A stretch of 62,500 nt of DNA from Prorocentrum cordatum. Taxonomy: Eukaryota > Sar > Dinophyceae > Prorocentrales > Prorocentraceae. The stretch is from positions 1,598,040 through 1,660,539 of the forward strand of contig CAUYUJ010015837.1 of the NCBI GenBank assembly GCA_963575745.1. Direction: 5' to 3'. Under the pieces are notes generated by a model. The model searched no databases. It had not been told where the DNA came from and saw nothing but the letters and a program-made list of their open reading frames with translations. Positions 54,379 through 62,500 of this stretch are shown here, one piece after another (the stretch's first letter is position 1; every line of letters starts with the position of its first letter). Position numbers and translations under genes: made by a program.

Positions 54379-54587
54379 AAACTTCCCGTCGTGATTTCTT
54401 CGTCACGCGAGGGGGTCTGGGAACGGGGCGAAGCCGCCCGTTGTGCAACGATTGCGACGCCAGGACCTCAGGGGTGCCTGCAGCCGTCTCGGCCCTGGGC
54501 GCCTGCTGCCCCGCCGGCGGAACCCCCTGGGGCCCCGGGCGCCGTCGCTCGGGCCGGACGAGAGGGGGATAGGGAGGGGAGGGGGCC

Positions 54588-54652
54588 TCCTCCTCCTCCT
54601 CCTCCTCCTCCTCCTCCTCCTCCTCCTCCTCCTCCTCCTCCTCCTCCTCCTC
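54588..54652. repeat. (CTC)n tract
   Basis: About 21 CTC triplets lying between the facing repeat copies. Confidence 0.97.
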
Positions 54653-54654
54653 CG

Positions 54655-54915
54655 GGCAGCTGGTTTCGGCCCCCCCCTGCGGGGCCCATTCCTCGATACA
54701 TGGGCGCCTCCTGGCGTCAGGAGGTGCCAGGAAAAGCAGCTGCGTGAGCTGATTCTCTACGCTGCCGTCGGCCCTGATTAGAAGGTCGACCCTGCCAAAT
54801 CAAGGGTGCCCTTGTGTCCTGTGTCTCGCGACCCATGTCCTCAGAATTCCTGTGGCAATGTGGCCCGCAGAAGGGTCCTGTGTCCTCACGCGTGCCCTCT
54901 CCAATCAAGTCCGAC
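54655..54915 (+). repeat. Dispersed repeat, fullest copy
   Basis: The first half (CTGGTTTCGGCCCC to CGTGAGCTGATTCTC) matches 22955-23045. The second half (AGGTCGACCCTGCCAAATCA, CAATGTGGC, GGGTCCTGTGTCC, CAATCAAGTCCGAC) matches 21113-21240. The two halves are adjacent here but apart near 21-23 kb. Confidence 0.85.
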
Positions 54916-55187
54916 TATACCCTTTGCTCCCCTTCCCTTCCGTCCCCCCGAGCGCCATCGTGCCTGCCATGCGGCCCGCCTCCGCACGCCGGCCCGGGCG
55001 CAGCCTCGCAGCTGCAGCGGCGACGCTCGCGGCGGCAGCAGCGTGGTGTGGGGGCGGCCCCTCGGCCTGGCTGGCGAGCGCGCCGCAGAGCCGCGCGGGG
55101 AGGTGGCCGGTAGCGCCAGTTGGAGTTGCCAGGCGCCGCCGTGAACCCAGAGATCCGACGCTCCGAAACATTAGAGCGGCTGGTGTT
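54916..55187. other. GC-rich, nothing recognised
   Basis: Alanine/arginine-rich open frames on both strands; compositional. Confidence 0.4.
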
Positions 55188-55291
55188 TGGCCGTTTTCGG
55201 CCTCTGGAGGCCCTCGCCGGGCCTCGGGACCGTCAAGAAACGACTCAGGACAAAAAGCTGGCCCTGGGGAAGTGGTCCAGACATCCGGGGC
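55188..55291 (+). repeat. CGGCYTCTGG dispersed family, direct copy with empty MITE site
   Basis: TTTTCGGCCTCTGGAGGCCC, TCGCCGGGCCTCGGGACCGT, CAAGAAACGACTCAGGACAA and GTGGTCCAGACATCC. GTCCAGAC at 55275-55282 is the site that is occupied and duplicated by the MITE at 23781-23970 in the related copy. Confidence 0.85.
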
Positions 55292-55734
55292 CCACGCATC
55301 GAAAAAAAGGGAGCAGCCGGATGTCTGGGCAGAACTCTGTTATTGAGATCCTCTGCGACGTATTCTTGTTCGCAGCGGGGGACTTTGCCTTGTGCCGGGG
55401 CCTGGGACCTTGGCGGATCGATCCAGCACAGGAGTTGGCGCAGAAACCTCCGACCCCCGCTTCCAGGTCGCCATGAAGGGAAAGGCGGGAGCCTGGTGGA
55501 GAGGGGCCGGGAGGTTTCTCACCGTTTTAGGGCTCCCGGGACCCCTCCCCCGGGCCCAGGAGTAGCCGCCGGAGAGCGGCTCGGGATGCAGAGTTGGTCC
55601 GGGGGAGTGTCCAGGACCCGTTTCCTCCAGGCTCCCTCATCCCCAGGCCCCCCACGTCGCGTTGTTCCCCACATCCTAAGGTGGGATTATTGCTGTTACT
55701 TAGGCGCCTCCCGACCTTCCTCCTCCTCCTCCTC

Positions 55735-56020
55735 GTCTTCATTCTCATGCCACTCAGACAATCATTCTGATCACTCACACCCACCCATCACGGGGCCCAT
55801 CACAGACCCATTCTTCACGGTGTCCATCACAGACTCACTCTTCCTCGCGCAAACTCAGCCACATCACTTCCTCACTCAAACTCACTTAGACTCAGACTCA
55901 CTCTGACTCACCTAAACCCACCCAGGGAAATAGCCTCAGACGCACTCTCATTCATTCACACTCAAACTCGTTTCCTCCGGCACATTCTCCCTCACTCAGA
56001 CTCATTCAAAATTCTAAACG
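55735..56020. repeat. CACTCAGACTCA-type degenerate array, first block
   Basis: Many ACTCACTC, CAGACTCA and CACTCTGACTCA words without a fixed period. A second block is at 57530-58090. Confidence 0.85.
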
Positions 56021-56109
56021 CTTCGCGCATCCCCACCAGCCACCGTTGTGGCCCTTCTTCCGCTTGTAATGTTAGACTCGCTTTACGATTTCCTGACGGT
56101 GCGCGGTTG

Positions 56110-56915
56110 GTTCCGCGACATTCGCGATCAAAAAGTATCCCCACCAGCCCATCCAGAAACGATGTCCAGGCAAGTTTAGGTGATCAGGGAAGTGCGGGAG
56201 CAAAGAGGGGGAAGGCCGAACCGTGCGAAGGAGGGATGAGGAGAAGGAGGAGGCTGGATGGATGGATGGATGAGAGAGTGGGGAGAAGGAGAAGGAGGAG
56301 GAGGAGGAGGAGGAGGAGCAGGAAGAGAAGGAGTAGGAGGAGGAAAGAGGAACAGGAGGAGGAGGGCAAGCAAAAGGGCCAAAGGTCTCTTGGATGCCTC
56401 TCGGGGCCTCTTGGGGTATCTCTTGAGCGCTTCTTGGTGGCCTCTTGGGACGTCTTGGGGGACTCTTGGCGGTCCTGGGGGGCTCTTGGGCGTCTTGGGT
56501 GCCTCGGGGGGGGGGGGCTCTTGGGGCCGCTTGAGGTCCTCTTGGGGGCCTCCTGGGGGCCTTTTGGGAGCCTCTTGGCGCCATCTTGGGGCCATCTTGG
56601 GGCCTCATGGGGCCTCCTGGGCGCTTCTTGGGGCCATCTTGGAGGATATCGATCAAAGAAGAAACGAGCTTCTTTTAGCCCTGCCCCCCCAAGAGGCCAA
56701 CATGTGGCCAAAACCTTAGTAAAACCAATGATGTTGGCTTCCTCGCCGAGGCCGTTTTGGGCGCTCTGAATACCCGCGACCGGCCCCGTCCAGGTCCAGG
56801 GGAGGGGGTTAGGGAGGGGTAAACCCCTCCTCGAAGGGGAAGAGGGAGGGGTGGAAGAGGAAACTCCCTGAGCCACCTACGCCCAGAGGGCTGGTGGGAC
56901 TTGCAAGTAGTCCAC
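56110..56915 (+). repeat. G-rich composite repeat, copy C
   Basis: Starts GATCAAAAAGTATCCCCACC, CAGCCCATCCAGAAACGATG; a purine tract follows (56282-56370), then CTCTTGGGGCC-type words, then GAGGCCAACATGTGGCCAAA. It ends with CCAGGGGAGGGGG, TAAACCCCTCCTCGAAGGGG, AGAGGAAACTCCC and CCCAGAGGGCTGGTGGGA. Same order as copies A and B. Confidence 0.8.
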
Positions 56916-56934
56916 TGCTCACCACGCTATAGCA

Positions 56935-57515
56935 GTCGTGACACTGTGGCACCCTAAGGGGGAGCCGCCAGAGGTAAGGACACTCCAAAACTCGCGCTCA
57001 GATTGTGGGGACGTCTCAGGCGGTTCGCCTGCTTCTGCTCCCCAACAACTCCTGCTTCCAGAGCAGATTGTAGAAATGTTTCAGGCGAGGCGCTGGTTTC
57101 AGCACTCCCAATGGGAAGCCGCCAGGGGTGAGGATGTTCCAGGATTCGCGCCCAGACCGTGGGGATGTCACAGGCAATGTGCTGATTTCTGCCCTCCGAC
57201 TTTGCCTTCGGGTGGCCCAATGCTCACCGCGACACGGCATGCGTGGAACTCGGGCACCCCAATGGGGGGGCCGCCAAGGGGGAGGACACTCCAGGGTTCG
57301 CGCCAAGATTGCGGGGATGTCTTGGGCGATTTGCTTGTTTCTGCCCCCCTGACTGTTTCTTTGGGTAGTCCAATGCTCACCGCGATATGGCGTGGCACTC
57401 GGGCACCCCAAGGGGGGGCCGCCAGGGATGAGGACACTCTGGGGTTCGCGCCCAGATTGCGGGGGTGTCTCAGGCGGTTTGCTTGTTCTTGCCCCGCAGA
57501 CTTCTCTTTGGATGT
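56935..57515 (+). repeat. ~150-bp satellite, four copies
   Basis: GCCGCCAGGGRTGAGGACAC-type starts lie at 56964, 57118, 57270 and 57418 (spacing 154, 152 and 148 bp). Each unit continues with TTCGCGCCCAGATTGYGGGG, TGTCTCAGGCGRT and a CCAATGCTCACCGCGAYAYG-type end. A fifth, partial unit lies at 58090-58140, beyond the CTCA array. Confidence 0.92.
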
Positions 57516-57529
57516 GTGTGTGTGTTTCG

Positions 57530-58090
57530 TGTGCTTCTCACTCGCTCAATCACTCACTCCCTCACCTCCTTCCCCTTTTCCCCATTCCGACGCACTAGCT
57601 CGCATTCGGACTTACTCATCATAACCTCCTCCTCCTCATTCAGAGTCATTCATCACATTCAGACTCACTCACTCTCATCGTAAATCATAATATTCAAATT
57701 CATTCATATTTATTCGCTCACACTCAGATTCACCCAAACTCCGAGTTGTTCATACCCAGACATGCTCACATTCAGACTCACTCATACTCAGACTCACCCA
57801 CTCTGACTCACTCATAAACAGACTACCTCACACCCAGGCCCACTCAGATGCAGATTTGTATCCATTACACTCAAACTCAAATTCACTTTCATTCAGACGC
57901 GCTCACACTTAGCTCCACTCGCGGTTAGATTCGCTCGCACTCAGACTCGCTCACACTCAGACCCACTCGTATTCAGACTGACTATCCACACACTCACACT
58001 CAGGCTCAGTCGGTTCCGGACCCACTCACGCTCCGACTCGCTGACACTCAGATCACCCACGCTCAAATACACTCGCACTAGCGCTCACAC
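57530..58090. repeat. CACTCAGACTCA-type degenerate array, second block
   Basis: ACTCACTCACACTCAGACTC-type words with many variants. It splits the ~150-bp satellite from its fifth unit. Confidence 0.85.
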
Positions 58091-58140
58091 ACCAGTGGCT
58101 ACCGCGATATAGCCAGCGTGGCACTTGGGCACCCCAAATG

Positions 58141-58743
58141 CCAGCAGGCGCCGCGCGTAGCACGCCAGAGAGCGGGCGCAGCAGCGCCATGCGCGCCTGC
58201 CTGCGCTGCCGCGGGGAGAACGGCCGCGCCTGTCGTTTACGCGGAGTCCATCTCGACCCAGGATGCTCATAGGCAGAGCTCCTCAGCGAGACGCGACAGG
58301 AGTATGACATGCACATATGTCGCCGCGCCGTTTGTTCCGACGCGGGGGCGCGTATCTTGGGGAGGGCGCCGTGGCCATCAGGGCAAACTCCACCTCGGGC
58401 GCGGTGGGTGTGCCGTGCGGCGCCAGCGTCGTCTCTCTGGGGCGCAGGCGCAGGGATTACCATGGGTTTGCCGTGGTGTCGGCGTCATCCGCTTGGCCGC
58501 GTCGAGAACAAACGGTGCGGCGACATCTGGAGATCCCCTCCGCGTCGAGCAATCTTCACAGAAGGAAACAGTACCCATACTGCTACCCTTCACCCGTCTT
58601 CCCCTTTTGTGGCCTCCCGCGACGCCCTCGTCGCCACCTCTGGATTCGCCCCGAAGTTCTTGTCAGAGCGCACCCCGGGAGAAGTCCGGGGAGTAGCGGT
58701 ATCGGCATCTTTTGATCTCCACCGGGGATATCCTCCGGGCCCC
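58141..58743. other. GC-rich, nothing recognised
   Basis: Long open frames on both strands with no motif. Confidence 0.4.
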
Positions 58744-58980
58744 CCGATCCCAGCCAGGCGTCGGCATCCCCCCAACATACTTATACTATGTGTTCGTCGC
58801 CCCTCCAGGGGCGACGCGCGCACTGAGAAATCTTGCAGTATGTGCGTCGTGGCGGGCGCTTTCTGGCCACGCCGCTCGGGAAGCGATATACCACAGGATG
58901 GGCATACCGTATGTTCGGGTCGGACGCGCGCCTCTCCAAGGAGGACATGTAGTATTAGTATGTCCATGTGCGTCCCAAGG
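58744..58980 (+). repeat. Dispersed ~220-bp repeat, copy 2
   Basis: Matches 35340-35562 in order and strand, including GTTCGGGTCGGACGCGCGCC and TGTGCGTCCCA. Confidence 0.9.
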
Positions 58981-59191
58981 CGATCTCCCTCCCGCTCCCG
59001 CGGAGCGGCGGCCCGGGCTTCCGTCGGCGCCGAGGCCCTCGCCGCGGCGGCCGCTCCCGCGGGAGAGCCGGGGCTGCCCCTCGCGGGCAGCTCGCTGGCG
59101 CTGGCGGAGTCCCTCGGGGTGGTGCCCCTCGTGTTCTGGTCGCTGGCTGCGCTCGTGGCGGTGCTCGGGGAAGGAAGAGCTGCACAGTGCA

Positions 59192-59345
59192 CTCCTCCTC
59201 CTCCTCCTCCTCCCTCCTCCTCCTCCTCCTCCCTCCTCCTCCTCCTCCCTCTCCTCCTCCTCCTCCTCCTCCTCCTCCTCCTCCTCCTCCTCCTCCTCCT
59301 CCTCCATCTCCTCCTCCTCCTCCTCCTCCTCCTCCTCCTCCTCCT
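59192..59345. repeat. (CTC)n tract
   Basis: About 50 CTC triplets with a few CCT and ATC interruptions. Confidence 0.97.
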
Positions 59346-59349
59346 CAAA

Positions 59350-59450
59350 GTGTCGGAGTTCCGCGCAGGTTTTCCTGGATCTGCGCTGGGGCCCCTCCTC
59401 AACGGCGCCTCCGGCGCCGATCCCAGAAATCCGCACGGACCTCCGCAAGT
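59350..59450. mobile_element. Decayed relative of the 26765-26959 MITE core
   Basis: GGAGTTCCGCGCAGGTTTTC, TGGATCTGCGCTGG, GGCGCCTCCGGCGCCGATCC and AGAAATCCGCACGGACCTCC follow the order of the inner inverted block of the MITE in the transporter. The outer ends (TAGGGGAACG) are missing. Confidence 0.75.
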
Positions 59451-59613
59451 TTAGGTTTGCGCGGCGTGTGTTTCTTCCAGGTGCTGTTCCTGGCTGGCTT
59501 CCTTGCGGATTCCGAGGATGGCCCAAGCTCCGACGGCAAGAAGTGACGGGGCACGAGCGGGTCCCCGATGGCCTTGCGGCGTATATCCCCTCGTTTCAGC
59601 AAGGGCTCCCTCG

Positions 59614-59762
59614 AGGGCGCGAAGTTATTCGCGCTTCGCGCTTCGCGGTCCTCGTTCCTTCTCCCCCTCCTCCTCGTCCTCCTATTCTCCCTTTGGGAGG
59701 GCGGCGCGAGAGCGCGAAGTTATTCGCGCTTCGCGCTTCGCGCAGCGCGAAGCGCGAAGTTG
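59614..59762. repeat. GCGCGAAGTTATTCGCGCTTCGCG duplicated palindrome
   Basis: GCGCGAAGTTATTCGCGCTT, then CGCGCTTCGCG, occurs at about 59618 and 59712, and GCGCGAAGCGCGAAG closes the second as a hairpin. Confidence 0.88.
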
Positions 59763-60313
59763 GGAGCCCTAGTTTCAGGCAAGAGCGCGTATGATTTTTT
59801 AAGCCGGCATCGGGTTCGGTTTTGCGTGGGAGTTTCAAGTAGCCGCAGGCCCCGCAGGAGCTAATTCCTCACCGCCCTCTTTCCCCCACCTGCCGTGTTG
59901 AACCCCACTATTATCCAGCATCTGACGCAGGTGGCGCATCCCGAATTTATCGGGGATGTCAGACGACGCTTTTGCTTTCAGACTCACGATGCGCAAACAG
60001 GTGCTCACATGATCACGCCACCTGCTATTCCGTCCATCTAGAAAATGTGACCGCGTTGTGTTGCGCGTGCGTGGTCAAAGTTGCAGTGTCCTGGAGGATG
60101 ACTGATTCCCGATGCAAATCTCAACGTGCTTGCAGTGTGGTGAGCGAATCCTGGAGTGACTCCTGCAGATTGGCATTGCATTGCTGGCGGGTGAAGATGT
60201 GGACCCCCTTGAGGCATCGGTGATACAAAATGCACATCGGTGAAAGCGCGTGTAGCCAATTGAGTAAAGAGTTAATGACTGAAATAATGTGGGCGAGAGG
60301 GGGGCACAGGGGG
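59763..60313. other. Intergenic, nothing recognised
   Basis: Moderate-GC sequence with no motif or repeat family recognised. Confidence 0.4.
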
Positions 60314-60372
60314 AGAAAGAGAGAGAGAGAGGGAAAGGGAGGGGGAAAGACAGAGAGAGAGAGAGAGACCAT
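60314..60372. repeat. GA-rich microsatellite
   Basis: GAGAGAGAGA runs separated by GGGAAAGGGAGGGGGAAAGAC. Confidence 0.93.
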
Positions 60373-60795
60373 CATTGCACCCGAAGTATGTGTTCACTTT
60401 CACATCACTTCGCCTCCCAGTATCAGCATTCCCTGGACGGTGTCCACACGCCGCTTGTCTCGATCGCAGGAATCATTGTTCGCGCGCCTCTGTTGCATGA
60501 TCTGTGGCACACATGCATACGCATGCGAATGGGACTAGACTTGCGCACACCCAGACATCTTCAGGACAAAAAAACAGCAAGTTTCAAGGATTTACGATTT
60601 CGTTCAAGAGAATGAAGAATCTGGGCTGGACGTTGGGCGTTTTCTTGGAAGTTGTTTTCTTTCATGTGGTGTTAGTAGATCTGGACCTGGAGCACTGTTT
60701 AAGAATACGCGTGGAGTGAAACCCATTTTCTTAGCTTAATTCTTTTAACTCGAAGCAGGGGTGCACTTTTCCCCAATTTGGCTTGCCTAAGGGGT
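60373..60795. other. Intergenic, nothing recognised
   Basis: AT-richer sequence without a supported gene. Confidence 0.4.
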
Positions 60796-61122
60796 TCTGT
60801 CTTGGTTAAAGGTTGGTGCCTCGGAGGTCTACTTTGCCCGTTCCTCGGAGGGTTCCCGGGTTCCTCGGGTTCCCCGCGGAATGTTATTTTGCCCGTTGCC
60901 CAGAGGTTCATCGGGTTCCTCAGGTTCGCTGGGTTCCTCGGGTTCCTTGGGTTCCTCGGGATCTTCGGATTCCCCGGGTTCTTCGGGTTCCTCGGGTTCC
61001 CCGCGGAATGTTACTTTGCCCGTTGCCCGGAGGTTCATCGGGTTCCTCGGTTCCCCGGATTATTTGGGTTCCTCGGGTTCTTCTGGTTCCCAGGGTTCCT
61101 CGGGTCCCCCGTGTTCCTCGAC
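60796..61122 (+). repeat. 9-bp GGGTTCCTC array with a larger duplicated unit
   Basis: GGGTTCCTC/GGGTTCCCC is repeated about 25 times. A larger piece (CCCCGCGGAATGTTAYTTTG, then CCCGTTGCCCRGAGGTTCAT) is duplicated at about 60872 and 61000. Reads as G-F-L or G-S-S repeats, not taken as a gene. Confidence 0.93.
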
Positions 61123-61265
61123 AATGCCAAGCAATTCCAAGCAATGCCAGGCGAAACTAAACAATGCCAAGCAATGCCAACCCATGCCAAGCAATGATAA
61201 GCAATGCCAAGCAGTGCCAAGCAATGCCAACCCATGCCAAGCAATGCCAAGCCATGCGCCCAGCG
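61123..61265 (+). repeat. 10-bp CAATGCCAAG array
   Basis: About 13 copies of CAATGCCAAG or CCATGCCAAG. Confidence 0.95.
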
Positions 61266-61745
61266 ATGCACCCGTGCAATAGGGTTTTCCCTTTTTGAGG
61301 TCGCGCCAGGTCCATTACCAAAGAGGAGGTGGACCTGTGATCTCGAGCGCAGGCGGGCAGAGTGAGCAGCTGTTCTGTTGTTGCGTGGATATGTGGGCTT
61401 TGCCGCATACGGTCGCACCGAGGTATAAGGTCGAGGTCGGCTCGGGGAGGGCACCCTGATGTGTTTCGTGTTTGTTGGATGTTATTGTGCACCCTGATAT
61501 TCTTGGTGTTTGTTGGATGTTCTTGTTCATCCTGGGGGAGGGCACCCTCCAATGTTCTTTTGCCTGGCTGGTGGAGGGTCTCATTTTCTTGAAGGATGTT
61601 CTTCTGTCTTAGGTCGGGCCGTACCAGTCGCGGCGCCTGCTGGTGGAGAAGGAGGGGGGGGGACGGGTGAGGAGGAAGAGGTGTGAGGTCAAGCCAGCCA
61701 GGTCGACCGAGGCAGCGGGCCCCGCCCATTCCCACCTTCCCTCCC
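61266..61745. other. Intergenic with short GTTGGATGTT repeat
   Basis: TGTTTGTTGGATGTTNTTGT occurs twice (about 61467 and 61508), together with CACCCTGATRT and GGGGAGGGCACCCT words. No gene. Confidence 0.5.
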
Positions 61746-61975
61746 ATAGCAGAAATACATACAGACCTACTTACGTACCTACCTACAGACAGACAGACAG
61801 ACATGTATACATGCATACATTCATATATTAACGTATGCACACATACTCGTACATACATACCTACATACATACTTACATACATACATGCATGCATGCATGC
61901 ATGCATACATACACACCTACATGCATGCATGCATACATACATGCATACACACATACATTCATGCCAAGTGTGGCT
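61746..61975. repeat. CATA/CATG/CAGA microsatellite mosaic
   Basis: CTACCTACAGACAGACAGAC, then ACATACATAC and GCATGCATGCATGC arrays. Confidence 0.95.
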
Positions 61976-62500
61976 CAGTTGGGTATGAAGACTTGGTCGC
62001 GTTCCCACCTAGCGAACGGAAGGCGCTCAGGGGTGGTCCTGGTTCCGACGATTTGGAGAGGGGAACAAGACGCGGCCCGCTCACGGGCGGTAGCTCAGAT
62101 TTCTCTGCGCGGAGCTGCGGCGATAGAGGCAGTTAGCCCAGACGAAACATGCGCCGCGCCGAAACAGCATTGACATCCCCTTTCTCTCTCACGCCGTCCC
62201 AAGAAGCAGGGCAACGGGGTCTGTTGCACGAGCCCCTTCGCCGTATAGTTTTGCATTGCTTCTAGTGGTGAGTCCGAGATCTTCGGCAAGACCCAAGGAC
62301 TTAATTTTCCTAGCCTCGAGGCGCCCTTGGCCTCGAAGCTACTTATCATCCTGTTCTTCCTCATCCTCCAACACAACGAGCATGCGGAGACGGGAGTCCA
62401 CCTCCGCATTTCCACCGACAGAACAGAAAGCGGGGCAGGGGGGGCTGGCGGCGGGCGCGCCAGCGGGGCAGCGGAGGGGGAGGGGAGCGAGGCCACGCCA
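61976..62500. other. Right edge, possible exon
   Basis: No gene is certain. A plus-strand frame running off the edge contains a hydrophobic segment (LLIILFFLILQH, near 62340). A minus-strand frame reads FEAKGASRLGKLSPWVLPKI near 62300. Either could be an exon continued outside the window. Confidence 0.25.

Larger units (their letters stand above)
58981..59546 (+). other. Possible split gene with CTC-rich intron
   Basis: A plus-strand frame reads SLGVVPLVFWSLAALVAVLG (about 59110-59170), a good transmembrane helix. Then comes a CTC tract (59192-59345), a decayed MITE core, and TTTCTTCCAG at 59471-59480 followed by VLFLAGFLADSEDGPSSDGK and a stop (59481-59546). This could be two exons of a membrane protein with an intron between. 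The 5' splice site and phase could not be fixed, so it stays tentative. Confidence 0.3.

Noticed and set aside
58309-59454. 381-codon frame as one gene
   Set aside because: It runs through a dispersed repeat, a CTC tract and a MITE core. Only short parts look protein-like, and a split gene is the better hypothesis.

Overview
The window looks like nuclear DNA of a dinoflagellate. The best evidence is five or six degenerate copies of the dinoflagellate spliced leader (core GTAGCCATTTTGGCTCAAG) just upstream of intron-poor open reading frames, at about 8567, 11564, 14360, 18866 and 26562. Such relics arise when trans-spliced mRNAs are copied back into the genome. The rest fits: high GC, very low gene density, long (CTC/GAG)n tracts, many satellites and MITE-like repeats, and no bacterial-type operons. 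No species can be named from sequence alone.

Layout. 0-7.7 kb: very GC-rich DNA with a minus-strand reverse transcriptase relic (about 0.74-3.15 kb). 7.7-19.2 kb: a less GC-rich block bounded by inverted ~100-bp repeats (7675-7779 and 19103-19205). It holds four plus-strand genes: two lineage-specific acidic or lysine-rich proteins, one lineage-specific basic protein, and a frameshifted tnp2/KDZ-like transposase. It also holds CAA-type and 72-bp satellites. 19.2-26.5 kb: decayed GC-rich sequence and dispersed repeats, including a 190-bp MITE with an 8-bp target duplication (23781-23970). 26.5-28.5 kb: the clearest host gene, an 11-TM amino-acid transporter of the AAAP family. A 195-bp MITE interrupts its 5' end, and removing the MITE plus one 5-bp duplication restores the frame. 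28.5-37 kb: repeats, a decayed minus-strand coding region of unknown identity (30.97-32.56 kb), a second copy of the 8-bp-TSD MITE family and a 90-bp satellite. 37-45 kb: G-rich composite repeats, ATC arrays and minisatellites. 45.1-48.4 kb: a broken LINE with zinc fingers, reverse transcriptase (LDD kept) and a restriction-endonuclease-like tail. 48.4-62.5 kb: purine/pyrimidine tracts, more copies of the dispersed repeats, CTCA arrays, a ~150-bp satellite and short tandem repeats, with no confidently recognised gene.

The genes do not form a pathway. The window mostly records mRNA retroposition (leader relics), DNA transposons and their MITEs, and non-LTR elements. The two points most worth testing are the MITE in the transporter, which could be an insertional mutation or an intron in the making, and whether the inverted repeats around 7.7-19.2 kb are the ends of one large element carrying the transposase and its neighbours. 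All calls come from reading the sequence; no database search was run.
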